DNA of 64,000 nt from NCBI RefSeq assembly GCF_039679125.1, contig NZ_CP155551.1, positions 1,054,001-1,118,000 on the forward strand, given 5' to 3'. The notes beneath the pieces were generated by a model. It had not been told where the DNA came from and made no database searches. It was given only the letters and a program-made list of their open reading frames with translations. This document shows, piece by piece, positions 8,906 to 17,080 of this stretch (position 1 is its first letter; every line of letters begins with the position of its first letter). The position numbers were made by a program, and so were the translations under genes. This stretch comes from Blastococcus sp. HT6-4. Its GTDB lineage: Bacteria; Actinomycetota; Actinomycetes; Mycobacteriales; Geodermatophilaceae.

Positions 8906-9826
8906 ATGCGAGTCGTCGTGGAAGAGACCCGGGTCCTGCACTTCGACGACGGGACGCCGGTGACCGCGGCGTCGGGCGTCGCGCCCTTGGGCGACGGCTG
9001 GCTGGTCGTCCAGGACGACTCCACGATCGCCGCCTGGCGCCGCCCCGGCGGGGTCACCGCGGTTCAGGTGCTGCCGTCCGTCGAGGGTCTCGACACCTTC
9101 CGGGAGGACGAGGGCACCAAGCACCTCAAGCCCGACCTCGAGGTGGCCTGCCCCGCGGAGGTGGACGGGGAGCCGGCGGCCCTGCTGCTCGGCTCCGGCT
9201 CGACCCCGCGGCGCATGCGCGGCGTGCTGGTGCGGCTCGACGCCGGCCGGCCGGTCGTGCGGGCCGCCGAGCTCGGCCCGCTGTACGAGCGGGTGGCCGA
9301 GCGGCTGGGCGTGCCGATCGACTCGGTCAACCTCGAGGGCGCCAGCCGGCACGGGGACGTCGTCCGGTGGTTCAACCGCGGCAACCTCGCGGCCGGTGTC
9401 CGGTCCGCCAGCGTGGACGTGCCGTTGGCGGCCATGGTCGCCGCCGTGCTCGGCCGGGCGGAGCCGGGCTCGGTGCCGGTGGACCGACCGCGCCACTACG
9501 ACCTCGGTGAGGTCGAGGGCGTGGGCCTCGCGATCACCGACGCGGTCGCCCTCCCCGACGGGCGGGTCCTGCTGAGCGCGGCCGCGGAGGACACCCCCAA
9601 CGCCGTCGACGACGGGCCGGTGGTGGCCACCGCCATCGCGCTGGCCGACGACGAGACCGTGCTCGCCGTCGCGCCGGTCTCGGAGGTCGACGGCCACGTG
9701 CGCAAGGTCGAGGGGCTGGCGCTGCGCGGGATGCGCGACGACGTCGTGCACCTGCTGGCCGTCGTCGACGACGACGACCCGGACACCCCGTCGGCCGAGC
9801 TCGAACTGCGGGTGGAGCTGTCCTGA
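8906..9826 (+). CDS. DUF6929-like beta-propeller protein
   Basis: A 306-residue protein with repeated short beta-strand pairs ending in Gly-Asp turns (PLGDGWLVVQDDS, ATALPDGRV-like blocks), as in a one-domain beta-propeller. It resembles the family of uncharacterised proteins with a FREDEGTKHLKPDLE segment and NLEGAS and EVEGVGLAITDA repeats. Acidic and lacking a signal peptide, it is probably cytoplasmic. The ATG at 8906 is chosen because the upstream in-frame region overlaps the previous gene. Family assignment is tentative and the role unknown. Confidence 0.7.
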   Translation: MRVVVEETRVLHFDDGTPVTAASGVAPLGDGWLVVQDDSTIAAWRRPGGVTAVQVLPSVEGLDTFREDEGTKHLKPDLEVACPAEVDGEPAALLLGSGSTPRRMRGVLVRLDAGRPVVRAAELGPLYERVAERLGVPIDSVNLEGASRHGDVVRWFNRGNLAAGVRSASVDVPLAAMVAAVLGRAEPGSVPVDRPRHYDLGEVEGVGLAITDAVALPDGRVLLSAAAEDTPNAVDDGPVVATAIALADDETVLAVAPVSEVDGHVRKVEGLALRGMRDDVVHLLAVVDDDDPDTPSAELELRVELS

Positions 9827-9850
9827 CCCGGCGGACCGGTGTGCGGCCGG

Positions 9851-10279
9851 TCAGCTCCGGCGGTTGATCACCACGAAGGCCGCGGCGCCGACGAGGACCT
9901 CGGCCAGGAGCAGCAGCGTGAGCACCATGTAGACGTAGGCGCCCAGGCCGATCGCGATCGTGGCGGCAGCGGTGAGCGGAAAAGCAGCCAGCCCGAGCAC
10001 GGCCAGGGCGCGGGTCAGGACGGCGTCGTCGCGCTCGTCCCCGGTCTGGGTCCAGGCCCGCTCGAAGGTGGAGGTCCGTCCCGGGCGGCGGATCGCCCGC
10101 CACCAGAGAACGGCGCCGGCGACCAGGCCGACGGCCGCGCCCTGGAGGAGCCCGGTGCCCATGTTCCCGGGCCCGTGCTCGCGCAGCAGCAACCCGGCGA
10201 CGATCAGGGCGGCCAGGACGGGCAGGCCGACGCCGAGGGCGAGGATCGCGGAACGGCGGGTGCGCGCGTCAGTCGACAT
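9851..10279 (-). CDS. Four-helix membrane protein paired with an XRE regulator
   Basis: A 142-residue protein with four predicted membrane helices: LALGVGLPVLAALIVAGLLL, GAAVGLVAGAVLWW, LAVLGLAAFPLTAAATIAIG, and VYMVLTLLLLAEVLVGAAAF. A charged loop between helices 2 and 3 includes FERAWTQTGDERDDAVLTRA. This layout is seen in small proteins encoded with an adjacent XRE-family regulator. It overlaps that regulator's 3' end by 11 bp, so they are one operon. Function unknown. Confidence 0.8.
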   Translation of the reverse strand: MSTDARTRRSAILALGVGLPVLAALIVAGLLLREHGPGNMGTGLLQGAAVGLVAGAVLWWRAIRRPGRTSTFERAWTQTGDERDDAVLTRALAVLGLAAFPLTAAATIAIGLGAYVYMVLTLLLLAEVLVGAAAFVVINRRS

Positions 10280-10460
10280 GGAAGATCTCCTCCACGGTGC
10301 TGCGGAAGTGGCGGGCGATGGCGATGGCCAGGGGGAGTGACGGGTCGTAGCGGCCGGTCTCGATGGAGTTGACGGTCTGCCGGGAGACGTCGAGCGCCTC
10401 GGCCAGCTCGCGCTGGGAGAGCCCGGCGGCCAGCCGGAGCTCGCGCACGTCGTTCTTCAC
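10269..10460 (-). CDS. XRE-family helix-turn-helix regulator
   Basis: A 63-residue Cro/C1-type regulator that is essentially a bare DNA-binding domain: LRLAAGLSQRELAEALDVS is the helix-turn-helix, followed by RQTVNSIETGRYDPSLPLA and a C-terminal EEIF segment, like YozG-type proteins. Start is GTG at 10460 with an upstream GGTGGAGGG ribosome site. It is the promoter-proximal gene of a two-gene operon with the four-helix membrane protein. The upstream region carries palindromic operator-like sites, so autoregulation is likely (inference). Confidence 0.93.
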   Translation of the reverse strand: MKNDVRELRLAAGLSQRELAEALDVSRQTVNSIETGRYDPSLPLAIAIARHFRSTVEEIFHVD

Positions 10461-10474
10461 GGGCCCTCCACCTG

Positions 10475-10537
10475 GTCAAGCGACCTTGTCATGACAAGCG
10501 TGCTTGACGGGGGTTGATGGTGTCAAGGGTGCTTGAC
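10475..10537. promoter_or_regulatory. Probable operator array of the XRE regulator
   Basis: A near-perfect 34-bp palindrome (10475-10508) is centred on CTTGTCATGACAAG (10485-10498), with outer arms GTCAAGC and GCTTGAC. A second half-site pair, GTCAAG (10522-10527) and CTTGAC (10532-10537), follows. The array lies 15-77 bp upstream of the XRE gene's GTG, where its promoter must be. Binding by that regulator is inferred. Confidence 0.6.
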
Positions 10538-10673
10538 CGTCATCGCGGGCGGCCTCGCCATCAGGGATGTCACCACGCAGGGCGCTTCCTGGGCGTCGAC
10601 TCGGCGCTGATCCCGGCGCAAGGACCCTTCGGGCTCTGCTCTGCCTGACCAGTACCTCGCGCATCACACCTGC

Positions 10674-10717
10674 GCGCGCTGCCCGCACGGAGGATGCTGT
10701 TCGTGCGGGCAGCGCGC
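10674..10717. other. Perfect 16-bp inverted repeat upstream of a small lipoprotein gene
   Basis: Arms GCGCGCTGCCCGCACG (10674-10689) and CGTGCGGGCAGCGCGC (10702-10717) pair perfectly around a 12-nt loop. The hairpin ends 8 bp before the GGAGGAGG ribosome site of the gene at 10737, so it would sit in that gene's 5' leader. It may be a terminator, an RNA stabiliser or a regulatory hairpin. The rest of the 275-bp gap to the XRE gene holds only the operator array. Confidence 0.6.
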
Positions 10718-10736
10718 TCAGCCGGAGGAGGAATAC

Positions 10737-10937
10737 GTGATCGGGACAGTGGCGAACGTGTCGAACCCTGATGGTGCCCGTCACCGCGCCGGGCGCGTGC
10801 GCACCTCGTTGGTGGCGGGGCTGGCCCTGATCACCATGGGCCTGGCCGGCTGCGGGGATCCCGATGACGATGACGGCGGTGTCGGGTACGTCGCCGCAGA
10901 GCTGGTCGTGCCCGTCGGAGCCCCCGGGGCGGCGTGA
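10737..10937 (+). CDS. Small putative lipoprotein
   Basis: A 66-residue protein with an arginine-containing N-terminus, a hydrophobic stretch (SLVAGLALITMG) and a lipobox LAGC (Cys39), followed by an acidic DPDDDD run and a short tail. It fits a lipid-anchored surface peptide. The GTG at 10737 follows a strong GGAGGAGGAA ribosome site, which is the main evidence that it is real. No family is recognised. It stands alone between the XRE operon and tRNA-Leu, downstream of a perfect hairpin. The following 200 bp, up to the tRNA, show nothing I can name. Confidence 0.6.
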   Translation: MIGTVANVSNPDGARHRAGRVRTSLVAGLALITMGLAGCGDPDDDDGGVGYVAAELVVPVGAPGAA

Positions 10938-11135
10938 TCCACCGGCGGAGCCGGCCGGCCCTGGCGCCCACCAGCACGCCGATCGGCTCGGCTCGGGCGC
11001 TCGCGCGCAGCGGAATACGCCATGCGTGCCATGACCCCGTGAGCCCGCGCGGCCCACAGAGGGGCACCTGCGCCGTGCATCGAGTGGAGACGCCTGGGTC
11101 ACTGGGCCACTCGACCGCTGGCCCCTCCGTCGCTG

Positions 11136-11216
11136 TGCGGGAGGGGGGAGTCGAACCCCCACGCCCGAAGGCACCAGATCCTAAGTCTGGCGTGGCTGCC
11201 GTTACACCACTCCCGC
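11136..11216 (-). tRNA. tRNA-Leu (UAG anticodon)
   Basis: Read on the minus strand, a 7-bp acceptor stem GCGGGAG/CTCCCGC, D-arm, anticodon stem CCAGA/TCTGG with loop CTTAGGA (anticodon TAG, codon CUA), a class II-like variable arm with a TTCG loop, and T-arm GGGGGTTCGACTCCCCC are all present. CCA is not encoded. Confidence 0.96.
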
Positions 11217-11303
11217 GTGGTCCCGGAGTCTAGGAGTCCCCCGGCCGGGTGCGCCCGAGGCCGTCGGCGCGCTGACCTGCGTGGCGTCTGGCAGGCTGTC
11301 GCC

Positions 11304-11573
11304 GTGCCCCGCGACCCACGACAGATCCAGCTCGAGATCGACTCCGCCCGCGAGTCGCTGGCCGCCACGCTGGACCAGATCGCCTACCGCACCAGCCCGA
11401 CGCGCCTGAAGGCGCAGGGCAAGGACGCGGTGCGGCGGTTCCTGCAGACGCCGGCCGGCCAGGCGACGATGGGGGCCGCCGGCCTCCTGGTCACGCTCGT
11501 CGTGGTCCAGAAGATCCGGCACCGCAGAGCCCCGGTGGAGAAGGTCCAGGTCCAGGTGCGCCGCAAGCGCTGA
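11304..11573 (+). CDS. DUF3618 domain protein
   Basis: An 89-residue protein starting PRDPRQIQLEIDSARESLAATLDQIAYRTSP, the DUF3618 signature common in actinobacteria, followed by a single membrane helix (MGAAGLLVTLVVVQKI) and a basic C-terminal tail. The family is often linked to envelope or stress-associated membrane proteins; its role is unknown. Start is GTG at 11304, set by the family N-terminus. It is followed by a strong hairpin terminator. Confidence 0.9.
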   Translation: MPRDPRQIQLEIDSARESLAATLDQIAYRTSPTRLKAQGKDAVRRFLQTPAGQATMGAAGLLVTLVVVQKIRHRRAPVEKVQVQVRRKR

Positions 11574-11590
11574 CCGCCCCGACACGACGA

Positions 11591-11622
11591 GACCGGCCCG
11601 TCCCCGAGGGGGCGGGCCGGTC
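11591..11622. terminator. Bidirectional hairpin terminator
   Basis: GACCGGCCCG (11591-11600) pairs perfectly with CGGGCCGGTC (11613-11622), with further pairing of TCCCC and GGGGG inside. It lies between the convergent DUF3618 and TetR genes. Confidence 0.8.
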
Positions 11623-11639
11623 CCGTCTGCGTCCAGCCG

Positions 11640-12266
11640 TCAGGCGCGCGCCCCGGCGTGGCTGCGCACCAGCGGGAGCACGACGGTGTCCAGCACCTCG
11701 TCGGCGTAGGCGTCGTCCACCGGGTCGCCGGTGAGCAGCCAGCGCTGCACCAGCAGGGCGCTGATGGTCTCGGCGGCCGGCGTGGTGCGGAACGACGGGT
11801 CGAGCTCGCCGCGCGCCTCGGCGTTGGCCAGCACCTGGTCGAACGGCTGCGACCACACGGCCAGCGGGCCGTTCCGGAAGGCCTCGGCCAGGGCCGGGTG
11901 CCGCGGCACGGTGGACAGCAGCGACAGGGTCGCCGCGCCCGTCGGGCCGTTGACGACGCTGGCGAGCGAGTGCATCAGCTCGCGCAGGTCGCCTTCGAGG
12001 GACCCGGTGTCCGGGGTGTGCGCCTCGGCGCGGTTCAGGTCGGAGATCGTGTCGACGACGAGGTCCTGCTTGGTCCGCCAGCGGCGGTAGATCGTCGCCT
12101 TGCCCACGCCGGCCTCGGCCGCGACCGCGTCCATGGTCAGCGCGCCGTAGCCCACGTCGGCCAGCAGTCGCAGGATCGCCGCGCGGATGACGCCGTCCCG
12201 GCTGGGATCACGGGGCCGTCCGCCGCGGCTGGGACGGGCGACTTCGGCGGTGGAGGGAGCTGCCAT
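11640..12266 (-). CDS. TetR/AcrR family regulator
   Basis: A 208-residue regulator with a TetR DNA-binding domain at about residues 22-68 (IRAAILRLLADVGYGALTMDAVAAEAGVGKATIYRRW) preceded by a Pro/Arg-rich tail, and a helical C-terminal domain containing SALLVQRWLLTGDPVDDAYADEVLD. Ligand unknown. It is divergent from the EAL-domain gene with a short intergenic region, so it may control itself and that gene (inference only). Confidence 0.93.
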   Translation of the reverse strand: MAAPSTAEVARPSRGGRPRDPSRDGVIRAAILRLLADVGYGALTMDAVAAEAGVGKATIYRRWRTKQDLVVDTISDLNRAEAHTPDTGSLEGDLRELMHSLASVVNGPTGAATLSLLSTVPRHPALAEAFRNGPLAVWSQPFDQVLANAEARGELDPSFRTTPAAETISALLVQRWLLTGDPVDDAYADEVLDTVVLPLVRSHAGARA

Positions 12267-12328
12267 GGGGAAACCTTAGACACTCAAGTTGTGAACTACC
12301 TGGAAGTCCCCTGCCAGTACCCACGGAA

Positions 12329-13489
12329 GTGCGTTCCGATACCGCCGCGCGCCTGTCACCCGTGCCGCGGTCGGTGGGTCACCCTCTGAGGGTGGGAACC
12401 ATCTGCGGCGGTGTCTGTGGGTGCCGCCGGAACTGGGAGGTCCCCGGCCGCGCCACCCGGGTGCTGCTGGCCACCTCCATCGGCCACGTCCTGCCGCACG
12501 TCGCCCGGACCGCGAAGGCCCTCGGCCTGACCGTGCACTCCGCGCCGCAGCTCGTCGACGTCGTCGACGAGCGGGGCGGCTCGGGCCTGGAGCGGCTGTT
12601 CCAGCGGCTGGCCCGGGAGCTCACCGCCGCGGAGACCGAGGCGGTGCGGGTGGCCACCGACCCGCCCGACGACGGCGCCGCGCTCATCGCCCGCCTGCTG
12701 ACCGCGCCCACCCTGGCCGTGGAGCTCGCCCGGCGCGGGGTCACCGTCGAGGTGGGAGTGCTCGCCGAGGCGGAGTTCTGGTCGGTGTACCAGCCGATCG
12801 TCTCTCTCGCCGACCGCTCCGTCGTCGCGCACGAGGCACTGCTCCGCGGCCTGGTCGACGGCCGCGAGGTGGGTGGTGGCGACCTGTTCTTCGTCGCCGA
12901 GTCGGCCGGCTGGCTGGACCGCCTCGACCGCATCGGCCGGGAGTCCGCGATCGCCGGCGCGGTGCCCTGGCTCCGCGGCGACGACCTGTTCGTCAATTTC
13001 AACCCCACCTCGATCTACCGGCCGCAGGTCTGCCTGGCCAGCACCGAGCGGGTCGCGCACGACGCCGGCGTCGACCCGCGCCAGCTGGTCTTCGAGGTGG
13101 TGGAGTCGCACGCCATCGCCGACCGCGGGCACCTGGTCTCGGTCCTGGAGCACTACCGCTCGCTGGGCTGGCGGGTGGCCCTGGACGACGTCGGCTCCGG
13201 CTGGTCGAGCCTGTCGCTGCTGGCCGCCATCCGCCCGGACGTCGTCAAGCTCGACAAGGGGCTGGTGCAGCAGCTGCCCGACGACGGGGCGCGCACGGTC
13301 CTCCGGGCGGTCACCGACCTGGCGCACCAGCTCGGGGCCGTCGTCGTCGCGGAGGGCATCGAGACCGAGGAGCTCGCCGAGGAGGTCGTAGCCCTGGGCG
13401 CCGACCTGGGCCAGGGCTGGCTGTTCGGCCGGCCCGTCCGCCCGCAGACGCCCGCCGAGGAGCCCGAGGGCCGCTGGCAGCCGGTCTAG
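12329..13489 (+). CDS. EAL-domain cyclic-di-GMP phosphodiesterase
   Basis: About 386 residues. The C-terminal 240 form an EAL domain with all key metal and substrate residues visible: HEALLRG (EAL), NFNPTS (Asn), FEVVES (Glu), LDDVGSG (the DDFGxG loop), VKLDKG (Lys), VAEGIET (Glu) and GQGWLFGRP (Gln). It should hydrolyse c-di-GMP to pGpG. The N-terminal 130 residues contain a helical region without a recognised sensor fold and no membrane helix, so it is cytoplasmic. The start is uncertain: GTG 12329 is given and GTG 12392 is an alternative. Confidence 0.88.
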   Translation: MRSDTAARLSPVPRSVGHPLRVGTICGGVCGCRRNWEVPGRATRVLLATSIGHVLPHVARTAKALGLTVHSAPQLVDVVDERGGSGLERLFQRLARELTAAETEAVRVATDPPDDGAALIARLLTAPTLAVELARRGVTVEVGVLAEAEFWSVYQPIVSLADRSVVAHEALLRGLVDGREVGGGDLFFVAESAGWLDRLDRIGRESAIAGAVPWLRGDDLFVNFNPTSIYRPQVCLASTERVAHDAGVDPRQLVFEVVESHAIADRGHLVSVLEHYRSLGWRVALDDVGSGWSSLSLLAAIRPDVVKLDKGLVQQLPDDGARTVLRAVTDLAHQLGAVVVAEGIETEELAEEVVALGADLGQGWLFGRPVRPQTPAEEPEGRWQPV

Positions 13490-13503
13490 CGCACGCCGCC
13501 GGA

Positions 13504-14109
13504 TCAGCCGAGGGCCCACCCGGTGAGCACCGGGCGGCCGTGCTCGTGGCCGAGGATCCCGTACCGCCCGGCCGGCAGCGCGAAGAGCGCCCCCGCCTCC
13601 GGTGCCAGCCCCAGCCAGCGGGCCGTGAGCACCCGCAGCACGTGCCCGTGCGCGACGAGAACGACGTCGCCCTCGTCCAGCCGGGCGCGGGCGCGGTCGA
13701 GCACGCGGTCCACCCGCCGGCCGACGTCGGCCATCCCCTCGCCGGGGGTCTGCGCCGTGGCCGTGCCGTCGCGCCACACCGACCACTCCCGCTGCAGCTC
13801 CTCGCTGATCTCGGCGGTGGTTCGGCCCTCGTAGCTGCCGTAGTCGATCTCCACCAGGTCGGGGTCGACGGCGGTCGCCGACAGCCCGGCCAGCTCGGCC
13901 GTGCGCCGGGCCCGCACCATCGGGCTGACCCGGACCTCGACGAACGCCCGCTCCCCGAGGACGCCCCGCAGCGCGCGGGCCTGCTCCTCCCCGTCCGGCA
14001 GCAACGGGAGGTCGGTCGTCCCCGTGTGCTGGCCGCTCCGGCTCCACTCCGTCTGCCCGTGCCGCACCACCACGAGCTCCCCGACCTGCCCACCGATGAT
14101 CTCGCCCAC
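13504..14109 (-). CDS. Histidine phosphatase family (phosphoglycerate mutase-like) protein
   Basis: A 201-residue cytoplasmic member of the histidine phosphatase superfamily. The phospho-acceptor motif VVRHGQTEW lies near the N-terminus, and the second catalytic histidine is in [24 protein letters not shown] and [12 protein letters not shown] match acid-phosphatase members (GpmB/CobC/Rv3214-like). GTG at 14109 is preferred because longer starts would run into the divergent aldo/keto reductase gene at 14168. The substrate cannot be deduced. Confidence 0.87.
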   Translation of the reverse strand: MGEIIGGQVGELVVVRHGQTEWSRSGQHTGTTDLPLLPDGEEQARALRGVLGERAFVEVRVSPMVRARRTAELAGLSATAVDPDLVEIDYGSYEGRTTAEISEELQREWSVWRDGTATAQTPGEGMADVGRRVDRVLDRARARLDEGDVVLVAHGHVLRVLTARWLGLAPEAGALFALPAGRYGILGHEHGRPVLTGWALG

Positions 14110-14167
14110 CGGCTCATCGAACACGGTCCGGGGAACAGGCGCGCGGGTTGCCGCGCTGGCCACCGGC

Positions 14168-15022
14168 ATGACCACCGCGCAGCGCACCGACATCTTCTCC
14201 ATCGGCGGCGACCTCCCCGTCCACCGCCTCGGCTACGGCGCCATGCAGATCACCGGACCCGGGGTCTGGGGCGAGCCGGTCGACCGCGCCGGGGCCCTCG
14301 CCGTCGTGCGGTCGGCGATCGAGCAGGGCGTCGACTTCATCGACACCGCCGACTCCTACGGCCCGCAGGTCAGCGAGCAGATCATCGCCGAGGCCGCGTT
14401 CCCGTACCCCGACGGCCTGGTCATCGCCACCAAGGCGGGCCTGACCCGCACCGGCCCGGGGGTGTGGCCGCCGTGCGGCCGGCCCGAGTACCTCACCCAG
14501 CAGGCCGAGCTGTCGCTGCGGAACCTGAAGGTCGACCGCATCGACCTCATGCAGCTGCACCGCATCGACCCGCAGGTGCCGCTGGCCGACCAGCTCGGCG
14601 CGTTCAAGGAGCTGCAGGACCAGGGCAAGGTGCGGCACATCGGGGTCTCCGAGGTGTCGGTCGACGAGCTGAAGGCGGCCCGCGAGATCGTCGACGTCGT
14701 CAGCGTGCAGAACCTGTACAACCTGACCAACCGGCAGAGCCAGGACGTCCTCGACTACGCCACCGCCGAGGGCATCGCCTTCATCCCGTGGTTCCCGATC
14801 GCCACCGGCGACCTGGCGGCGCCGCACAGCCCGGTCGCCGACATCGCCCGCGAGCTCGACGCCACCCCGTCGCAGGTGGCGCTGGCCTGGCTGCTGCAGA
14901 AGTCGCCGGTCATCCTCCCGATCCCGGGCACGAAGTCCGTCGACCACCTCACCGAGAACCTCGGTGCCGCGCGGCTGACGCTCTCCGACGAGGACATGGC
15001 GCGCCTGGACGCGCTGGCCTGA
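14168..15022 (+). CDS. Aldo/keto reductase
   Basis: A 284-residue NADP-dependent (beta/alpha)8-barrel oxidoreductase. The catalytic Asp and Tyr are in FIDTADSYG, the Lys in ATKAGLTR and the His in LMQLHRID. The C-terminal cofactor signature is [19 protein letters not shown]. It is similar to the YajO/oxidoreductase branch found singly in actinobacteria. The ATG at 14168 is 58 bp from the divergent phosphatase start. A long palindromic element begins directly after its stop. Confidence 0.93.
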   Translation: MTTAQRTDIFSIGGDLPVHRLGYGAMQITGPGVWGEPVDRAGALAVVRSAIEQGVDFIDTADSYGPQVSEQIIAEAAFPYPDGLVIATKAGLTRTGPGVWPPCGRPEYLTQQAELSLRNLKVDRIDLMQLHRIDPQVPLADQLGAFKELQDQGKVRHIGVSEVSVDELKAAREIVDVVSVQNLYNLTNRQSQDVLDYATAEGIAFIPWFPIATGDLAAPHSPVADIARELDATPSQVALAWLLQKSPVILPIPGTKSVDHLTENLGAARLTLSDEDMARLDALA

Positions 15023-15106
15023 CCCCGCCTCGCACGGCATAGGAAGCTCTACCTACGTCCAGCAGCCCCGGGACGTAGGTAAAGCCTCCTATGCCGGCAG
15101 GCGGGG
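15023..15106. repeat. Long interrupted palindrome, copy 1 of a dispersed element
   Basis: Three nested paired blocks: CCCCGCCT/AGGCGGGG (15023-15030 and 15099-15106), GGCATAGGA/TCCTATGCC (15036-15044 and 15087-15095) and TACCTACGTCC/GGACGTAGGTA (15050-15060 and 15071-15081), around a 10-nt loop. It starts 1 bp after the aldo/keto reductase stop. The GGCATAGGA/TCCTATGCC block recurs in a second palindrome at 49929-49988. Confidence 0.85.
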
Positions 15107-15158
15107 AGGACGGGACCCCGGCGCGAGAGCCAGCTGAGGTACACGTCACCATGGCCCC

Positions 15159-16313
15159 GTGGACGCTGAGGACTTCCGCCAGGTCAAGGACGCCGTGCGC
15201 CAGCTCATCCGCGAGTCGGTGGTGCCCCGCGAGGAGCAGATCGAGGACGAGGACCGCATCCCCGACGACCTGCGCGCGCAGGCCGCCGAGATGGGCCTGT
15301 TCGGATACGCGCTGCCCGAGGAGCACGGTGGCCTCGGCGTCACCATGACCGAGGACGTCGAGCTGGCGTTCGAGTTCGGCTACACGACGCCGGCGTTCCG
15401 TTCGCTCTTCGGCACCAACAACGGCATCTCCGGCCAGGTCATCGCCCGCTTCGGCAGCGACGAGCAGAAGAAGAAGTACCTGCCGGGCCTCTCGGCCGGT
15501 GAGCTGATCGGCTCGTTCGCCCTCACCGAGGCCGAGGCCGGCTCCGACCCCGCCGGGCTGCGCACCAGCGCCCGCCGCGACGGCGACGGCTGGGTCATCA
15601 ACGGCAGCAAGCGGTACATCACCAACGCGCCGATCGCCGACCTCTTCGTCGTCTTCGCCCGGACCGACCCGGAGCAGAAGGGCGGCCGGGGCATCTCCAG
15701 CTTCGTCGTCGAGACGACGACGCCGGGGGTCACCGTCGGGCCCAAGGACAAGAAGATGGGTCAGGCCGGGGCCTGGACGAGCGAGGTGTTCTTCGACGAC
15801 GTGCGGGTGCCGGCCGACGCGCTGATCGGCGAGGAGGGCCGCGGCTACGCGAAGGCGCTGACGGTGCTCTCCCGCGGCCGGCTGCACATCGCCGCCCTCT
15901 GCGTCGGCATGGCCCAGCGCGTGCTCGACGAGTCGGTGGCCTACGCCGCCACCGCCAAGCAGGGCGGCGCCCCGATCGGCCGTTTCCAGCTGGTGCAGGC
16001 GATGCTCGCCGACATGCACGCCGAGGTGCTGGCCGGCCGCAGCCTGGTCCGGGACGTCGCCGCCCGCTACGACTCCGGCGAGGACACCTCGGTCGGCCCG
16101 TCGTCGGCGAAGCTGTTCTGCACGGAGATGGTGGGCCGCGCCGTCGACAAGGCGGTGCAGGTGCACGGCGGCATGGGCTACCTGCGGACGACTCCGGTCG
16201 AGCGGTTCTACCGCGACGCCCGGCTGTTCCGTCTCTACGAGGGCACCAGCGAGGTGCAGCGGGTGATCATCGGCGGTGCGCTGCTGCGCGAGGCCGGCAT
16301 GGCGCGTGGCTGA
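15159..16313 (+). CDS. Acyl-CoA dehydrogenase
   Basis: A 384-residue FAD-dependent acyl-CoA dehydrogenase that forms the alpha,beta-double bond in beta-oxidation. Visible are ALTEAEAGSD (FAD/substrate loop), WVINGSKRYITNA, the VQVHGGMGYLRTTPVERFYRDAR block and LYEGTSEVQRVIIG, with the Glu typical of the catalytic base. GTG at 15159 starts at VDAEDFRQVKDAV. It overlaps the downstream thioesterase start by 8 bp, so the two form an operon. Confidence 0.94.
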   Translation: MDAEDFRQVKDAVRQLIRESVVPREEQIEDEDRIPDDLRAQAAEMGLFGYALPEEHGGLGVTMTEDVELAFEFGYTTPAFRSLFGTNNGISGQVIARFGSDEQKKKYLPGLSAGELIGSFALTEAEAGSDPAGLRTSARRDGDGWVINGSKRYITNAPIADLFVVFARTDPEQKGGRGISSFVVETTTPGVTVGPKDKKMGQAGAWTSEVFFDDVRVPADALIGEEGRGYAKALTVLSRGRLHIAALCVGMAQRVLDESVAYAATAKQGGAPIGRFQLVQAMLADMHAEVLAGRSLVRDVAARYDSGEDTSVGPSSAKLFCTEMVGRAVDKAVQVHGGMGYLRTTPVERFYRDARLFRLYEGTSEVQRVIIGGALLREAGMARG

Positions 16314-16989
16314 CCGACCGGAGCTCTCCGTCGAGGAGCGCGACGTCCGGCGGGACGCGGTCGGCGACCTCGGTGCGGCGCTGCGCGACCTGGTCGACGC
16401 CGCGGTGCGCACCGAGGTGCCGCTCGGCGAGCTGGCCGCCGTCGCCTCCGCCGCCCGGGAGCTCGCTGCCCGGCTGCGCGCCGACGGGCGCGGGCTGCAC
16501 GACATCGCCTCGGTCGACGACCCCGCGACCGGCGAGCGCTGGTACAGCCCGGTCTACGGGCCGGGCAACCCGGTGGCGCCGCCGATGGAGGCCGACAGCA
16601 GCCCCGACGGCCGGGCGACCGGCCGGGTGACCCTCGGCAAGACCCACGAGGGGCCGCCCGGGCTGGTGCACGGGGGAGTGGTGGCGACGATGCTCGACCA
16701 CGTCCTGGCCCGTGCGATCCGGGCGGCTGGCCGGGGCGGGCTGACCGCCACGCTGACGGTCACCTACCGGCGGCCGGTTCCCCTGGGCGTCCCGCTCGTG
16801 GTGACGGCGCAGCTCGGCGCCACCGAGGGCCGCCGGACGACCGCGATCGCGCGGCTGGCCGCCGAGGACGATCCGGTGACGACGCTGGCCGAGGCCGAGG
16901 GCCTGTTCGTCGCGCTGCGCCCCGAGCGGGCCGCCGACGTCTTCGCCCCGACCGGGCGTGACGTGGGGGCCTGGACCAGCCGATCCTGA
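16306..16989 (+). CDS. PaaI-type hotdog thioesterase
   Basis: A 227-residue protein whose C-terminal 130 residues form a hotdog fold with the signature GLVHGGVVATMLDHVL and the strand TATLTVTYRRPVPLG. It should hydrolyse an acyl-CoA thioester. The N-terminal 85 residues are helical and rich in Ala and Glu. Start GTG at 16306 lies inside the acyl-CoA dehydrogenase gene's end, which implies coupled expression and a role in the same acyl-CoA pathway (inference). A 14-bp tandem repeat spans its stop codon. Confidence 0.88.
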   Translation: MADRPELSVEERDVRRDAVGDLGAALRDLVDAAVRTEVPLGELAAVASAARELAARLRADGRGLHDIASVDDPATGERWYSPVYGPGNPVAPPMEADSSPDGRATGRVTLGKTHEGPPGLVHGGVVATMLDHVLARAIRAAGRGGLTATLTVTYRRPVPLGVPLVVTAQLGATEGRRTTAIARLAAEDDPVTTLAEAEGLFVALRPERAADVFAPTGRDVGAWTSRS

Positions 16990-17008
16990 CCGGCCGATCC
17001 TGACCGGC
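16981..17008. repeat. 14-bp tandem duplication over a stop codon
   Basis: The unit CGATCCTGACCGGC occurs twice head to tail (16981-16994 and 16995-17008). The thioesterase stop codon (16987-16989) lies in the first unit. Confidence 0.85.
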
Positions 17009-17080
17009 CGCTCCCGACCCGGCTCGACACGCGGAACGCCATGACCCGCACGCTGCTGGGCAGCGCGCCGGGCTGACCGC

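Noticed and set aside
10476..11174. A 232-codon open frame on the minus strand across the XRE promoter and lipoprotein gene
   Set aside because: It runs through an operator array, a perfect hairpin and nearly reaches the tRNA gene; composition is Arg/Pro-rich and there is no ribosome site. It is a GC-rich chance opening.
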